64,000 nt of DNA from VAYN01 sp964540905. Lineage in GTDB: Bacteria > Actinomycetota > Thermoleophilia > Solirubrobacterales > 70-9. The translations under genes and the position numbers were made by a program. Below, piece by piece: positions 8,175 through 17,147 of the stretch (positions are counted from its first letter, which is position 1; each line of letters opens with the position of its first letter). Location of the stretch: positions 8,091 through 72,090 of the forward strand of contig CAZIOS010000013.1 of NCBI GenBank assembly GCA_964540905.1, given 5' to 3'. Below the pieces are notes generated by a model. It saw nothing but the letters and a program-made list of their open reading frames with translations. It did no database searches and had not been told where the DNA came from.

Positions 8175-8860
8175 TGGCGACGACGATGCGGACCCAGTAC
8201 CGGGAGGAGCTGGAGCGGCTAGAGGCCAGCGCCCTCGACGGCCTCAACCTGGTCAACACGGCGCTGGAACGGACGCTGGAGGCGATCGAGCACACCGACG
8301 TCGAGCTGGCCCAGATCGTCGTCGCCGACGACGACCGCATCGACGGCCGCTACCTGGAGGTCCACCAGAGCCTGATCACGCTGCTGGCCACGCAGTCGCC
8401 GGTGGCCACCGACCTGCGGCTGATCTCGGCTCTGCTGCACGTGCTGAAGAACGTCGAGCGGATGGGCGACCAGTGCGTGAACATCTGCAAGCTGCTGCCG
8501 CTGACCGGCAACGAGCCGCCGGCCGACGATCGCATGGTCGAGCTGATCCTGGCGATGGGGAAGCAGACGCGGACCCTGATCGCCCAGGCCAAGCGCGCCT
8601 TCGCCGAACGCGACGTCGAGCAGGCGCGCGACCTGGTCAAGCAGGACGACCTCGTCGACGACCTCAACCGCCAGTGCTTCCGCCTCGCTCTGGAGATCGG
8701 CGAAGACATCGACAGGCGCGAGTGGTCGATGACGATGCTGCTGGCGGCGCGGGCGATCGAGCGGATCGCCGACAACGCGGTCGACATCGGCGAGCAGGTC
8801 GCCTTCGTGGTCACGGGCTTGTTCCGGGAGTTCGAGGACGCTTCGCACCCGACGCCTTAG
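8174..8860 (+). CDS. phoU: Phosphate signalling protein PhoU
   Basis: PhoU couples the Pst transporter to the sensor system and represses the Pho response when phosphate is plentiful. The protein (228 residues) has the two-repeat helical-bundle character of the family, with metal-binding-type stretches such as VVADDDRIDGRYLEVHQ, VERMGDQCVNI and ERIADNAVDIGEQVAFVV. It is last in the pst operon, and a strong hairpin lies just downstream. Confidence 0.93.
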   Translation: MATTMRTQYREELERLEASALDGLNLVNTALERTLEAIEHTDVELAQIVVADDDRIDGRYLEVHQSLITLLATQSPVATDLRLISALLHVLKNVERMGDQCVNICKLLPLTGNEPPADDRMVELILAMGKQTRTLIAQAKRAFAERDVEQARDLVKQDDLVDDLNRQCFRLALEIGEDIDRREWSMTMLLAARAIERIADNAVDIGEQVAFVVTGLFREFEDASHPTP

Positions 8861-8872
8861 GTTTGCGGACGC

Positions 8873-8926
8873 CCCGGGGAGGGACACCCGCGGGCGAGGT
8901 GTTCGTTCTCGGCATCCCTCCCCGGG
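8873..8926 (+). terminator. Hairpin downstream of phoU
   Basis: CCCGGGGAGGGA (8873-8884) and its exact complement TCCCTCCCCGGG (8915-8926) form a 12-bp stem with a 30-base loop. It begins just after the phoU stop and most likely ends the pst operon. There is no T-run, as is common in high-GC genomes. Confidence 0.6.
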
Positions 8927-8986
8927 TCGCCCACGGAGCCGCAGTGTCAGATCCGATCGGTCTGGGAACATGAGAAAGACGCCCTG

Positions 8987-9895
8987 ATGCTCTGCGCCGC
9001 AATAGATATCGGCTCCAACACGACTCGCGTCCTTGTGGCGGAGCCGGTGGACGGGCAGTTGAAGAAGGTGATGGAGCAGCGGGCCTACACGCGGATCAAC
9101 AAAGCGCTCGGCGAGGACGGCGAGATCCTGCCGGAGAAGGTCGAGGAGGTCTGCGAGGTGGTCGCCACCCAGGTCCGGCTGGCGCAGGAGCTGGGGGCGG
9201 AATCGATCCGCTCGGTCGCCACCGCGGCGGTGCGCGAGGCCAGCAACGGCGAGCAGGTGGCGCGGAGGATCGCCGCCGCCTCCGGCGTCCCGGTCGACAT
9301 CCTCAGCGACGAGGAGGAGGGCCGGCTCTCCTTCATCGGCGCCACCAAGACGCTCGGCCACCCGGTCGAGGGCAAGGTCGGCGTCGTCGACGTCGGCGGC
9401 GGCTCGACCGAGGTGATCCTCGGCACCGTCCCCGGCGGGGTCGAGAAGGTGCGCTCCTGGCGGGTCGGCTCCGGCGTCCTCGCCGACGAGCTGATCGCCT
9501 CCGACCCGCCCTCGGCGGCGGAGATCCGCAAGGTCCGCGACCGCATCGACGACATCTTCGCGGGGGTCGAGATTGAGCATCCCGGGCAGGCGGTCGCCGT
9601 CGGCGGCAGCGCCACCTCGCTGCGGCGGCTGGTCGGCGCGGTGCTCGAGTACGAGACGCTCGAGCGGGGGATCCGGGTGCTCTGCGGCGACCCCGCCGCC
9701 GAGGTCGCCCGCCGCTTCGAGCTCGATCCGGTACGGGTCCGCATCCTCACCACCGGCGTGCTGCTGCTGGAGAAGGTCTCCGAGCTGCTCGGCCAGCCGC
9801 TGCAGATCGGCAAGGGCGGCCTGCGCGAGGGCGTCATCCTCGATCAGCTCAACGGCAACGCCAACGGCTCCTCGCCGGCCCGCCTCGCCGCCTGA
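8987..9895 (+). CDS. Exopolyphosphatase/guanosine pentaphosphatase (Ppx/GppA family)
   Basis: Ppx removes terminal phosphates from polyphosphate, and GppA relatives convert pppGpp to ppGpp. The actin-like ATPase fold is shown by AIDIGSNTTRVLVAE at the N-terminus, VVDVGGGSTEVILG near residue 130, and AVGGSATSL. At 302 residues it is the short actinobacterial form lacking the C-terminal HD domain of E. coli Ppx. It follows the pst operon and precedes two CHAD proteins and ppk, so a polyphosphate role is likely. Confidence 0.9.
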   Translation: MLCAAIDIGSNTTRVLVAEPVDGQLKKVMEQRAYTRINKALGEDGEILPEKVEEVCEVVATQVRLAQELGAESIRSVATAAVREASNGEQVARRIAAASGVPVDILSDEEEGRLSFIGATKTLGHPVEGKVGVVDVGGGSTEVILGTVPGGVEKVRSWRVGSGVLADELIASDPPSAAEIRKVRDRIDDIFAGVEIEHPGQAVAVGGSATSLRRLVGAVLEYETLERGIRVLCGDPAAEVARRFELDPVRVRILTTGVLLLEKVSELLGQPLQIGKGGLREGVILDQLNGNANGSSPARLAA

Positions 9896-9972
9896 CCGGC
9901 GCCCCCTGAGCACTTGCTGTTGCCATAGCCCCAGAAAGTGCTCATGCCCTCGTCGGCGGCTAGCCTTGCCGG

Positions 9973-10449
9973 GTGGCGCGAGCGCGCGAGGTCCCAGGGT
10001 TCGACTGCGACGAGCCGTTCGCCGCCGCTGCGGCGCGGGTGGTGCGGGTGCGCGCGGCCGAGGTCTTCGACAACGCGGAGGGGGTGCTCGACCTCGGGGC
10101 GATCTCCCGCCTGCACGACATGCGGGTCGCGACCAGGCGCCTGCGGGCGGCGCTCGAGGTGTTCGAGCCCTGCTTCCCGCGCAAGCGCTATCGCTCGGCC
10201 CTGAAGCGGGTCAAGCGACTCGCCGACGCGCTCGGCGAGCGCCGCGACCTCGACGTCGAGATCGAGTTCCTGACCGAGTTCGCCACCGGCGCGCCGGCGG
10301 CCGACCAGGAGGCGCTGCGGGCGCGGATCGAGCGCCTGCGCCGGCACCAGCGGCGGGTCAACGAGGAGCTCGCCCCGCGCCTGCGGGCGCAGCGGCTGCG
10401 CAAGCTGGAGCGGCGGCTGAGCAAGCTGGCGGCGAGGGCGGCGCCGTGA
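9973..10449 (+). CDS. Half-length CHAD-domain protein (first half)
   Basis: CHAD domains are helical, rich in conserved His and Arg, and bind polyphosphate. This 158-residue protein has LHDMRVATRRLRAALEVFEP, then LKRVKRLADALGERRDLDVE, which are the signature helices of the first half of a CHAD domain. A whole CHAD domain is normally about 250-300 residues. Its stop overlaps the GTG start of the next gene, which carries the same motif order, so the two products probably act together. The GTG start is the first in frame after the ppx gene. Confidence 0.75.
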   Translation: MARAREVPGFDCDEPFAAAAARVVRVRAAEVFDNAEGVLDLGAISRLHDMRVATRRLRAALEVFEPCFPRKRYRSALKRVKRLADALGERRDLDVEIEFLTEFATGAPAADQEALRARIERLRRHQRRVNEELAPRLRAQRLRKLERRLSKLAARAAP

Positions 10450-10862
10450 GCGCCCGCGAGGTCGAGGGGCTCGACCTCGGGGCGCCGCTGCGCGCCAACG
10501 CGATCCGCATCGTCCGCGCCCGCGTCGCCGAGCTGCAGTGCCATGCCGGCGCCGCCTTCGACCCGGCCGCCGCCACGGCCCAGCACGAGCTGCGGATCGC
10601 CGCCAAGCGGCTGCGCTACCTGCTGGAGCTGGTCGGGCCCTGCCTCGGCCCCGAGGCCGAGGCGGGCGCGAGGGCGGCGAAGGAGCTGCAGGGAGTCCTC
10701 GGCGAGCTCCACGACTGCGACGTGATGCTGACCAGGACGGCGGCGATCGAGTCGCTCGAGGCCTTCCTGCGGATCCGCCGCGACCTGCTCTTCCGCCGCT
10801 TCCGCGGGCTCTGGGCGCGCGAGTCGGAGCTCGGCACCTTCTCGGCGCTGGCCTCGCTCTAG
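10446..10862 (+). CDS. Half-length CHAD-domain protein (second half)
   Basis: A 138-residue CHAD-like protein translated from a GTG that overlaps the previous stop by four bases. AQHELRIAAKRLRYLLELVG is followed by AKELQGVLGELHDCDVMLTR, repeating the motif order of the upstream protein. Polyphosphate binding is expected from the family. The neighbours ppx and ppk agree with this. The two genes look like one ancestral two-repeat CHAD domain split into separate cistrons. Confidence 0.72.
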   Translation: MSAREVEGLDLGAPLRANAIRIVRARVAELQCHAGAAFDPAAATAQHELRIAAKRLRYLLELVGPCLGPEAEAGARAAKELQGVLGELHDCDVMLTRTAAIESLEAFLRIRRDLLFRRFRGLWARESELGTFSALASL

Positions 10863-10872
10863 TCACGCGAAG

Positions 10873-10900
10873 TTCACACCTCGTTCGCGGCCCCTTCACA
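10873..10900 (+). promoter_or_regulatory. Pho-box-like triple 11-bp direct repeat
   Basis: TTCACA (10873), TTCGCG (10884) and TTCACA (10895) are exactly 11 bases apart. The array is in the 100-base gap before the PHP-glycosyltransferase gene. The ribosome-binding stretch GAGAGGGAGA follows near the start codon. Confidence 0.68.
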
Positions 10901-10963
10901 AGTTTTCCCTGCTAATCGCGGAATCTGTAAGAGACAAAGCGATTAAACGAGAGGGAGACACCG

Positions 10964-13249
10964 ATGACTTCCCGAGTCGACATGCACTGTCATTCCACCG
11001 CCTCGCAGCTCTCCAAGCTCGGCGTCCAGCGCTCGCTGGGGCTGCCGGAGTGCGCGACGCCGCCGCCGGAGGTCTACGAGCTCGCCAAGCGGCGCGGGAT
11101 GGACTTCGTGACGATCACCGACCACGACACGATCGACGGCTGCCTTGAGCTGGCCGACCGTCCCGACTGCTTCGTCTCCGAGGAGCTGACCGCCCGCTTC
11201 GCCGGCGAGCCCCAGGCGGTTCACGTCCTCTGCTACGGGATCACTCCCGGAGACCACGAGTGGCTGCAGGCACATTCCGGCGATGTAGAGGCCTGCGCCG
11301 CATACCTTCACGAGGGCCGGGGGCGGGGGATCGCCAGCGCCCTCGCCCATCCCTTCTTCAATGTCGCAGCGCCCCTGACCCGGCGCCACAGGCGCCGCCT
11401 GGCGGAGCTCTTCCCGATCTGGGAGGTCCGCAACGGGTCCCGGGCCGCGGAGCTGAACATGCCCGCCGCCGTCTACGTCGATACGCACGGCGGCACCGGC
11501 ATCGGCGGCTCCGACGACCACGCCGGCGTCGACATCGGCCGCACCTTCACCGAGGCGCCCGATGCTCGCACGCCGGAAGAGTTTCTGCGCCACCTGCTCG
11601 ACAGCGACGCCGAAGCGGGGGGCGAGCAGGGCAGCGCCGCCAAGTGGACCCACGCGGCGATGGCGCTGGCGACCCGCGCCCTCGCCCTCGACGGCGAGGC
11701 GGGGGAGGGCGGTGGCGCCCCGGACCCAGCGGCGGTCTTGAAGATGGCCGAACGGGTGATCCGCGAGGGGGCCGCCCGCGAGGGCAAGGTCGCCGCCGAC
11801 ATCGGTCCCGACGACGCCCGCTGCCTGCTCGAGGCCTGGCTCGGCGGCGTCGGCCTGGAGCCGCGCGGGCGCGAGCTGCTCGCCTACCTGCAGTCCGACG
11901 GCTTCTCCCACGCCGACCTCTACCGCCGCGCCCGCCGCATCCACGACCGCCGCCTGCGCGCGGCCGTCGAGGGCGGTGCCGAGGCGATCGCCGCGGGCGA
12001 CTACCCGGGTGCCCTCAACGGCTTCTTCGAGGCGCTGGTGCCGGCGCTTCCCTACGCGCCGGCGACCGCCTTCCTCGGCGCCGAGAAGGCGAAGCTCTCC
12101 ACCCGGGAGGGGGAGCGGCGGCGGGTGGCGCTGATCGTCGACGGGATCGGCTCGATGCACGGCGTCACCCACACGATCGAGCAGATCCGCGAGCGCGGCG
12201 TGCCCGGCTTCGACGTCGACGTGATCGGCACCGACCCCGGCGTCGACCGCCGGCTGCCGGCCGCGACCGAGCTCGAGGTGCCCTTCTACGCCGGCATGCG
12301 CCTTGGCGTCCCCGGCCTCCCCGACCTGGTCGAGACCCTGGCCGAGGGCAGCTATGACCTGATTCACGTGACGGCGCCCGGCCCGGCCGGGATCGCCGCC
12401 ACCCTGCTCAGCCGCGTCACCGGCGTGCCGCTGCTGGCCAGCTTCCACACCGAGCTCGCCACCTACGCCGGCATGCGCAGCGGCGACGGCAACCTCGAGG
12501 CGATCTCGCGGGTCGCCCTCGGCGCCTTCTACGCCGCCCCCGGCGTCGTCCTCTCGCCGAGCCCCGCCGCCGACCGCTCGCTGATCGGCCTCGGCGCCGA
12601 GCAGGCGCGGATCGGGCGCTGGGAGCGCGGCGTCGACGTCGAGCGCTTCGACCCCGCCAAGGCCGACCGCGACGCCTACCCGGGCGAGATCAAGGTCCTC
12701 TACGCGGGGCGGCTGACCCGCGAGAAGGGGGTCGACCTGCTGGCCGAGAGCTTCCTCCGCGCCCGCGCCTCGGACCCGCGCCTGCACCTGCTGCTGGCCG
12801 GCGGTGGGCCCGAGGAGGCGGAGCTGCGGGGGCGGCTCGGCGAGCACGCGACCTTCCTCGGCTGGCTCGGCGGCGAGGAGCTCGCCCGCGCCTACGCCAG
12901 CGCCGACGTCTTCCTCTTCGCCAGCAGCACCGACACCTACGGCCAGGTGATCCTCGAGGCCGGCGCCAGCGGTCTGCCGGTGGTCGCCGTCGCCGAGGGC
13001 GGTCCGGCGGCGCTGATCGAGAACCGCCACAACGGCCTGCTCTGCCGGCCCGACCCGGACCACCTGGCGGGCTCGCTGCTGCAGCTCGCCGCCTCGCCGC
13101 AGTTGCGGCAACGGCTCGGCTCGGCCGCGATCGCGGCGACCCGGGCGCGCTCCTGGGAGCGCTCGATGAGCCAGCTCGCGGTCGGCTACCGGCGGGCGCT
13201 GGAGGCGGCTCCGGCGCGGGCGCGGCAGGCCGTCACCCAGGCCGCCTGA
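10964..13249 (+). CDS. PHP-domain / GT4 glycosyltransferase fusion protein
   Basis: This 761-residue cytosolic protein joins two enzymes. Residues about 1-200 form a PHP metallo-phosphoesterase-like domain with DMHCHSTAS, TITDHDTIDG, ALAHPFF and GGSDDHAG as metal ligands. A helical linker of about 150 residues follows. Residues about 385-750 form a GT-B family 4 glycosyltransferase with VLYAGRLTREKGVDLL and the nucleotide-sugar site around GQVILEAGASGLPVV. The acceptor is unknown. A Pho-box-like array upstream and ppk downstream suggest phosphate-starvation control. Replacement of phospholipids by glycolipids is one possible role, which is inference only. Confidence 0.85.
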   Translation: MTSRVDMHCHSTASQLSKLGVQRSLGLPECATPPPEVYELAKRRGMDFVTITDHDTIDGCLELADRPDCFVSEELTARFAGEPQAVHVLCYGITPGDHEWLQAHSGDVEACAAYLHEGRGRGIASALAHPFFNVAAPLTRRHRRRLAELFPIWEVRNGSRAAELNMPAAVYVDTHGGTGIGGSDDHAGVDIGRTFTEAPDARTPEEFLRHLLDSDAEAGGEQGSAAKWTHAAMALATRALALDGEAGEGGGAPDPAAVLKMAERVIREGAAREGKVAADIGPDDARCLLEAWLGGVGLEPRGRELLAYLQSDGFSHADLYRRARRIHDRRLRAAVEGGAEAIAAGDYPGALNGFFEALVPALPYAPATAFLGAEKAKLSTREGERRRVALIVDGIGSMHGVTHTIEQIRERGVPGFDVDVIGTDPGVDRRLPAATELEVPFYAGMRLGVPGLPDLVETLAEGSYDLIHVTAPGPAGIAATLLSRVTGVPLLASFHTELATYAGMRSGDGNLEAISRVALGAFYAAPGVVLSPSPAADRSLIGLGAEQARIGRWERGVDVERFDPAKADRDAYPGEIKVLYAGRLTREKGVDLLAESFLRARASDPRLHLLLAGGGPEEAELRGRLGEHATFLGWLGGEELARAYASADVFLFASSTDTYGQVILEAGASGLPVVAVAEGGPAALIENRHNGLLCRPDPDHLAGSLLQLAASPQLRQRLGSAAIAATRARSWERSMSQLAVGYRRALEAAPARARQAVTQAA

Positions 13250-13268
13250 GCCGGGGAGAGCGCCGACG

Positions 13269-15371
13269 GTGCCACAGTACGATGGGTCGATCGACGATCC
13301 CGCCCTCTATTTCAACCGCGAGCTCTCCTGGCTCGACTTCAACCAGCGGGTGCTGGAGCTAGCCGAGGACACCGAGGTGCCGCTGCTGGAGCGGCTGCGC
13401 TTCTGCGGCATCTACGCCTCCAACCTCGACGAGTTCTTCATGGTCCGGGTCGCCGGCCTCTTCGACCAGCTCGACGCCGGCATCGACGCCCGCGGCCCCG
13501 ACGGCTTCGCCCCCAGCGAGCAGCTCGACGCGATCCAGGCCCGGGTGCTGGAGCTCGACCGCCGCCTGCACTCCTGCTTCGGCGGCGTCCTGCGGCCGGC
13601 GCTGGAGGCGGAGGGGATCCGCATCGTCACCCTCGCCGACGCCGACGAGGCGGAGCGGCGCGAGATCGACGCCCGCTTCCACGAGCAGGTCTTCCCGGCG
13701 CTGACGCCGCTGGTGATCGGCCTCGGCCGCCCCTTCCCCTACATCTCCAACCTCTCGCTCAGCCTTGGCGTGCTGCTGCGCGACCCCGAGAGCGGGGTCG
13801 AGATCATCGCCCGGGTCAAGGTCCCGAAGGAGCTGCTCGGGCGCTTCCTCCCGGTCGGCCAGGACGGCAAGTCCTTCGTGCCGCTCGAGGAGGCGATCGC
13901 CGCCAACCTCGACGTCCTCTTCCCCGGCACCGAGGTGATCGACCACGGCTACTTCCGGGTCACCCGCGACGCCGACTTCAACATCAGCGACGAGGCCGAC
14001 GACCTCCTGCAGGCGGTCCAGGACGAGCTGCGCCGGCGCCGCTTCGGCGAGGTCGTGCGGCTGGAGATCGCCGCCGGCATGAACCCGACCCTGCGCGAGC
14101 AGCTGATCGGCGCCCTGCGGCTCGAAGACCGCGAGGTCTACGACGTCGACGGCCTGATCGACCTCGGCGACGTCGGCGCGATCGCCGACGTGCCCGGCCA
14201 CGCCGAGCTGCGCTACTCGCCCTGGTCGCCGGTGACCCAGCCGCGCCTGCAGGGGGAGGACGAGGAGCCGGTCGACATCTTCGCCGCGATCCGCCAGCGC
14301 GACCTGCTCGTGCACCATCCCTACGACTCCTTCTCGAGCTCGGTCGAGCGCTTCGTCGAGCAGGCGGTGGCCGACCCCGACGTGCTGGCGATCAAGCAGA
14401 CGGTGTACCGGACCAGCGACGACTCGCCGCTGGTGCCGTCGCTGATCCGCGCCTCCGAACGCGGCAAGCAGGCGGTTTGCATGGTCGAGCTGAAAGCGCG
14501 CTTCGACGAGGAGGCCAACATCCACTGGGCGAAGTCGCTGGAGGAGGCGGGGGTCCACGTCGTCTACGGCATCCCCGGCCTCAAGACCCACGTCAAGGCG
14601 ATCCTGGTCGCCCGCCGCGAGGGCGAGCGGGTGCGCGAGTACGTCCACATCGGCACCGGCAACTACCACCCGAAGACGGCGCGCCTCTACACCGACTTCG
14701 GCCTCTTCACCGCCGACCCCGACATCGGCGCCGACGTCGCCGAGATGTTCAACTTCCTCACCGGCTACGGCCGCCCCGCCGCCTACCGCAAGGTGCTGGT
14801 CTCGCCGACGACGATGCGCGATCGCATCGTCGAGGAGATCGAGCGCACGGTCGTCGCCCACGCGGCCGGGGAGGAGGCGCGGATCGCCCTGAAGATGAAC
14901 TCGCTGGTCGACGCCGGCTGCATCCGGGCGCTGTACGAGGCCTCGCGGGCGGGGGTGCGTGTCGACCTCAACGTGCGCGGGATCTGCTGCCTGCGCCCGG
15001 GTGTGCCGGGTGTCTCGGAGAACATCCGCGTCGTCTCGATCGTCGGCCGCTTCCTCGAGCACTCGCGCGTCTACACCTTCCAGCGCGGGGCGGAGACGCG
15101 GGTGCTGATGGGCTCCGCCGACCTGATGCCGCGCAACCTCGACAGCCGGGTCGAGCTGGTCGCCCCGGTCGAAGACCCGGAGCTGCGGGCGGAGATGCTC
15201 GACGTGCTCGAGCGCTGCTTCGCCGACAACGCCAACTCCTGGGAGCTCGACGCCGACGGCCGCTGGACCCGCAACGTCGTCCCCGCGGGCGAGCGCCGCA
15301 GCGTCCAGGCCGAGCTGCGCGAGCGCTACGCGGCGCGGGCCGCCGAACAGCTCGCGGCGACGGCCGGCTGA
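13269..15371 (+). CDS. ppk1: Polyphosphate kinase 1
   Basis: PPK1 polymerises the gamma-phosphate of ATP into polyphosphate, reversibly. The 700-residue length and four-domain layout are normal. Visible landmarks are FNRELSWLDFNQRVLELA at the N-terminus, HHPYDSFSSSVERFVEQA, the likely phospho-His region YVHIGTGNYHPKTARLYTDF, and the second His in LEHSRVYTFQRG. The GTG start lies 20 bases after the PHP-glycosyltransferase stop, so the two are probably cotranscribed and share the upstream Pho-box-like array. Confidence 0.95.
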   Translation: MPQYDGSIDDPALYFNRELSWLDFNQRVLELAEDTEVPLLERLRFCGIYASNLDEFFMVRVAGLFDQLDAGIDARGPDGFAPSEQLDAIQARVLELDRRLHSCFGGVLRPALEAEGIRIVTLADADEAERREIDARFHEQVFPALTPLVIGLGRPFPYISNLSLSLGVLLRDPESGVEIIARVKVPKELLGRFLPVGQDGKSFVPLEEAIAANLDVLFPGTEVIDHGYFRVTRDADFNISDEADDLLQAVQDELRRRRFGEVVRLEIAAGMNPTLREQLIGALRLEDREVYDVDGLIDLGDVGAIADVPGHAELRYSPWSPVTQPRLQGEDEEPVDIFAAIRQRDLLVHHPYDSFSSSVERFVEQAVADPDVLAIKQTVYRTSDDSPLVPSLIRASERGKQAVCMVELKARFDEEANIHWAKSLEEAGVHVVYGIPGLKTHVKAILVARREGERVREYVHIGTGNYHPKTARLYTDFGLFTADPDIGADVAEMFNFLTGYGRPAAYRKVLVSPTTMRDRIVEEIERTVVAHAAGEEARIALKMNSLVDAGCIRALYEASRAGVRVDLNVRGICCLRPGVPGVSENIRVVSIVGRFLEHSRVYTFQRGAETRVLMGSADLMPRNLDSRVELVAPVEDPELRAEMLDVLERCFADNANSWELDADGRWTRNVVPAGERRSVQAELRERYAARAAEQLAATAG

Positions 15372-15408
15372 GGCCGCGATAAGCCCCGCTCGCCACTAGG
15401 ATGGCGCC

Positions 15409-16029
15409 TTGGCGCGCTTCTCCCTCCTCCCTCGAGACCGCACCTTCTTCGACCTCTTCATCGAGGCCGGTCAGAACACGGTGCGGGCGGCGCGCCTGCT
15501 CGACCAGATGATGGGGCAGTGGCCCGAGGGGCAGGGGCTCTCGCGGGAGATCCTCAAGGCCGAGCAGGAGGGCGACCGGATCACCCACAACATCATCCAG
15601 CGGCTCAACACGACCTTCGTGACGCCGATCGACCGCGAGGACATCTACGGCCTGGCGACGCAGATGGACGACATCGTCGACTTCACCGAGGAGGCCGCCG
15701 ACTTCCTCGGCCTCTACAAGATCGAGGCGCCGATGGAGCAGGCGGGGGCGCTGACCAAGGTGCTGGTCGGCGCCTGCGAGCAGCTCGCCGCCGGGCTCGA
15801 GCACCTGCCCGAGTTCAAGGACCTCGACAGGTACTGGATCGAGATCCACCGGCTCGAGAACGAGGGCGACCGGATCTCCCGCGATGCCGTCGCCTCGCTC
15901 TTCTCCAACGGGATCGACCCGATGATCGTGATCCGCTGGAAGGACATCTTCGCGGTGCTCGAGAACGCGATCGATTCGACCGAGACCGCCGCCCAGATCC
16001 TCGAGGGCATCGTCATCAAGAATTCGTGA
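15409..16029 (+). CDS. DUF47 PhoU-like phosphate transport regulator
   Basis: A 206-residue helical protein of the DUF47/PhoU-like family that partners PiT transporters. Typical stretches are FFDLFIEAGQNTVRAARLL, EQEGDRITHNIIQRLNTTFV, REDIYGLATQMDDIVDFTEEA and ENEGDRISRDAV. A TTG start at 15409 gives the expected N-terminus. The stop overlaps the pit start by four bases, a pairing known from many bacteria, where the regulator adjusts low-affinity phosphate uptake. Confidence 0.88.
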   Translation: MARFSLLPRDRTFFDLFIEAGQNTVRAARLLDQMMGQWPEGQGLSREILKAEQEGDRITHNIIQRLNTTFVTPIDREDIYGLATQMDDIVDFTEEAADFLGLYKIEAPMEQAGALTKVLVGACEQLAAGLEHLPEFKDLDRYWIEIHRLENEGDRISRDAVASLFSNGIDPMIVIRWKDIFAVLENAIDSTETAAQILEGIVIKNS

Positions 16030-17120
16030 GCTCCGACCTCGTCATCGCGATCGTGATCGCAGCGGCGCTTGTCTTCGGCTTCACCAACGGGTTTCACGAC
16101 ACCCTCGACGTGATCTCGACCGCCGTCTCCACCGGGGCGGCGCCGCCGCAGTTGGCGATTGCGGTGGCGGCGCTGCTCAACTTCGCCGGCGCGTTCCTCT
16201 CGGTCGAGGTCGCGACGACGATCGCCCACGACGTCGTCGACGCCGGCCTGATCACGCCCACCGTCGTCTTCGCCGGCCTGGTCGGAGCGATCTCCTGGAA
16301 CCTCGCCACCTGGTGGCTTGGGCTGCCGTCGAGCTCTTCCCATGCGTTGATCGGCGGGGTGGTGGGAGCGACGCTGGCCGCGGCGGGGACCGGCGCCGTG
16401 GTCGGCGGCGGCCTGCTCGACAAGGTCCTGCTGCCGGCGCTGATCGCGCCGCTCGCCGCCTTCCTCGCCGCGGCAGCGCTGATCGCGTTCGCCTACCGGC
16501 TGTTCGGCAGGCGCCGGCCGGGCCCTGTGGCCCGCGGCTTTCGCTATGCCCAGATCGCCTCCGGCGGTCTGCTGGCGCTGGCGCACGGCGCCAACGACGT
16601 GCAGAAGACCACCGGGGTGATCACCCTGGCCCTGATCGCCAACGGCACCGTGGGCGCCGCCGCCGATCCGCCCTCCTGGGCGGTCGTCTCGGCGGCGGCG
16701 GCGATCGCCCTCGGCACCTACAGCGGCGGCTGGCGCATCCTCCGCATGAAGGGGGCGCGGATCATCAAGATGGACCCGGCGCAGGGATTCTCGGCGCAGA
16801 GCGCCGGCGCGGCGGTGATCCTGGCCGCGACCTTCCTCGGCTTCCCGATCTCGACCACCCACGCGATCAACGGCGGGGTGATGGGGGCGGGGGTGGCGAG
16901 GCGATTCTCGGCCGCACGCTGGGGCATCGCCGGCAACATCATCACCGCCTGGCTCTTGACCCTGCCGGCGGCGGCGGCGATCGGCGCTCTCACCTACGGG
17001 ATCGCGAGGGTGTTCGGCACGGGCGCGCTGGGGCCGGTGCTGGTGACGGTCGTTGCGCTCGCCGCCGCCGCCGCGCTTGCCCGTCGCACCCGGCGCGGCA
17101 ATCCAGCTCCGGTGGTTTGA
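16026..17120 (+). CDS. pit: Low-affinity inorganic phosphate transporter, PiT family
   Basis: A polytopic membrane protein of 364 residues with about ten hydrophobic segments. It has the two PiT signature repeats, FGFTNGFHDTLDV near the N-terminus and LALAHGANDVQKTTGV near residue 190, and matching ends SSSSHALIGG and ISTTHAINGG. It imports phosphate, probably as a metal-phosphate complex, using the proton gradient. The GTG start overlaps the DUF47 stop. The low-affinity PiT system complements the high-affinity Pst system upstream. Confidence 0.93.
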   Translation: MSSDLVIAIVIAAALVFGFTNGFHDTLDVISTAVSTGAAPPQLAIAVAALLNFAGAFLSVEVATTIAHDVVDAGLITPTVVFAGLVGAISWNLATWWLGLPSSSSHALIGGVVGATLAAAGTGAVVGGGLLDKVLLPALIAPLAAFLAAAALIAFAYRLFGRRRPGPVARGFRYAQIASGGLLALAHGANDVQKTTGVITLALIANGTVGAAADPPSWAVVSAAAAIALGTYSGGWRILRMKGARIIKMDPAQGFSAQSAGAAVILAATFLGFPISTTHAINGGVMGAGVARRFSAARWGIAGNIITAWLLTLPAAAAIGALTYGIARVFGTGALGPVLVTVVALAAAAALARRTRRGNPAPVV

Positions 17121-17147
17121 ACGAGAAGGTCGTCGTACACTGGAATC

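Noticed and set aside
10943..13111. 722-residue minus-strand open frame over the PHP-glycosyltransferase gene
   Set aside because: Composition is that of an antisense shadow. The plus strand carries all the domain motifs.
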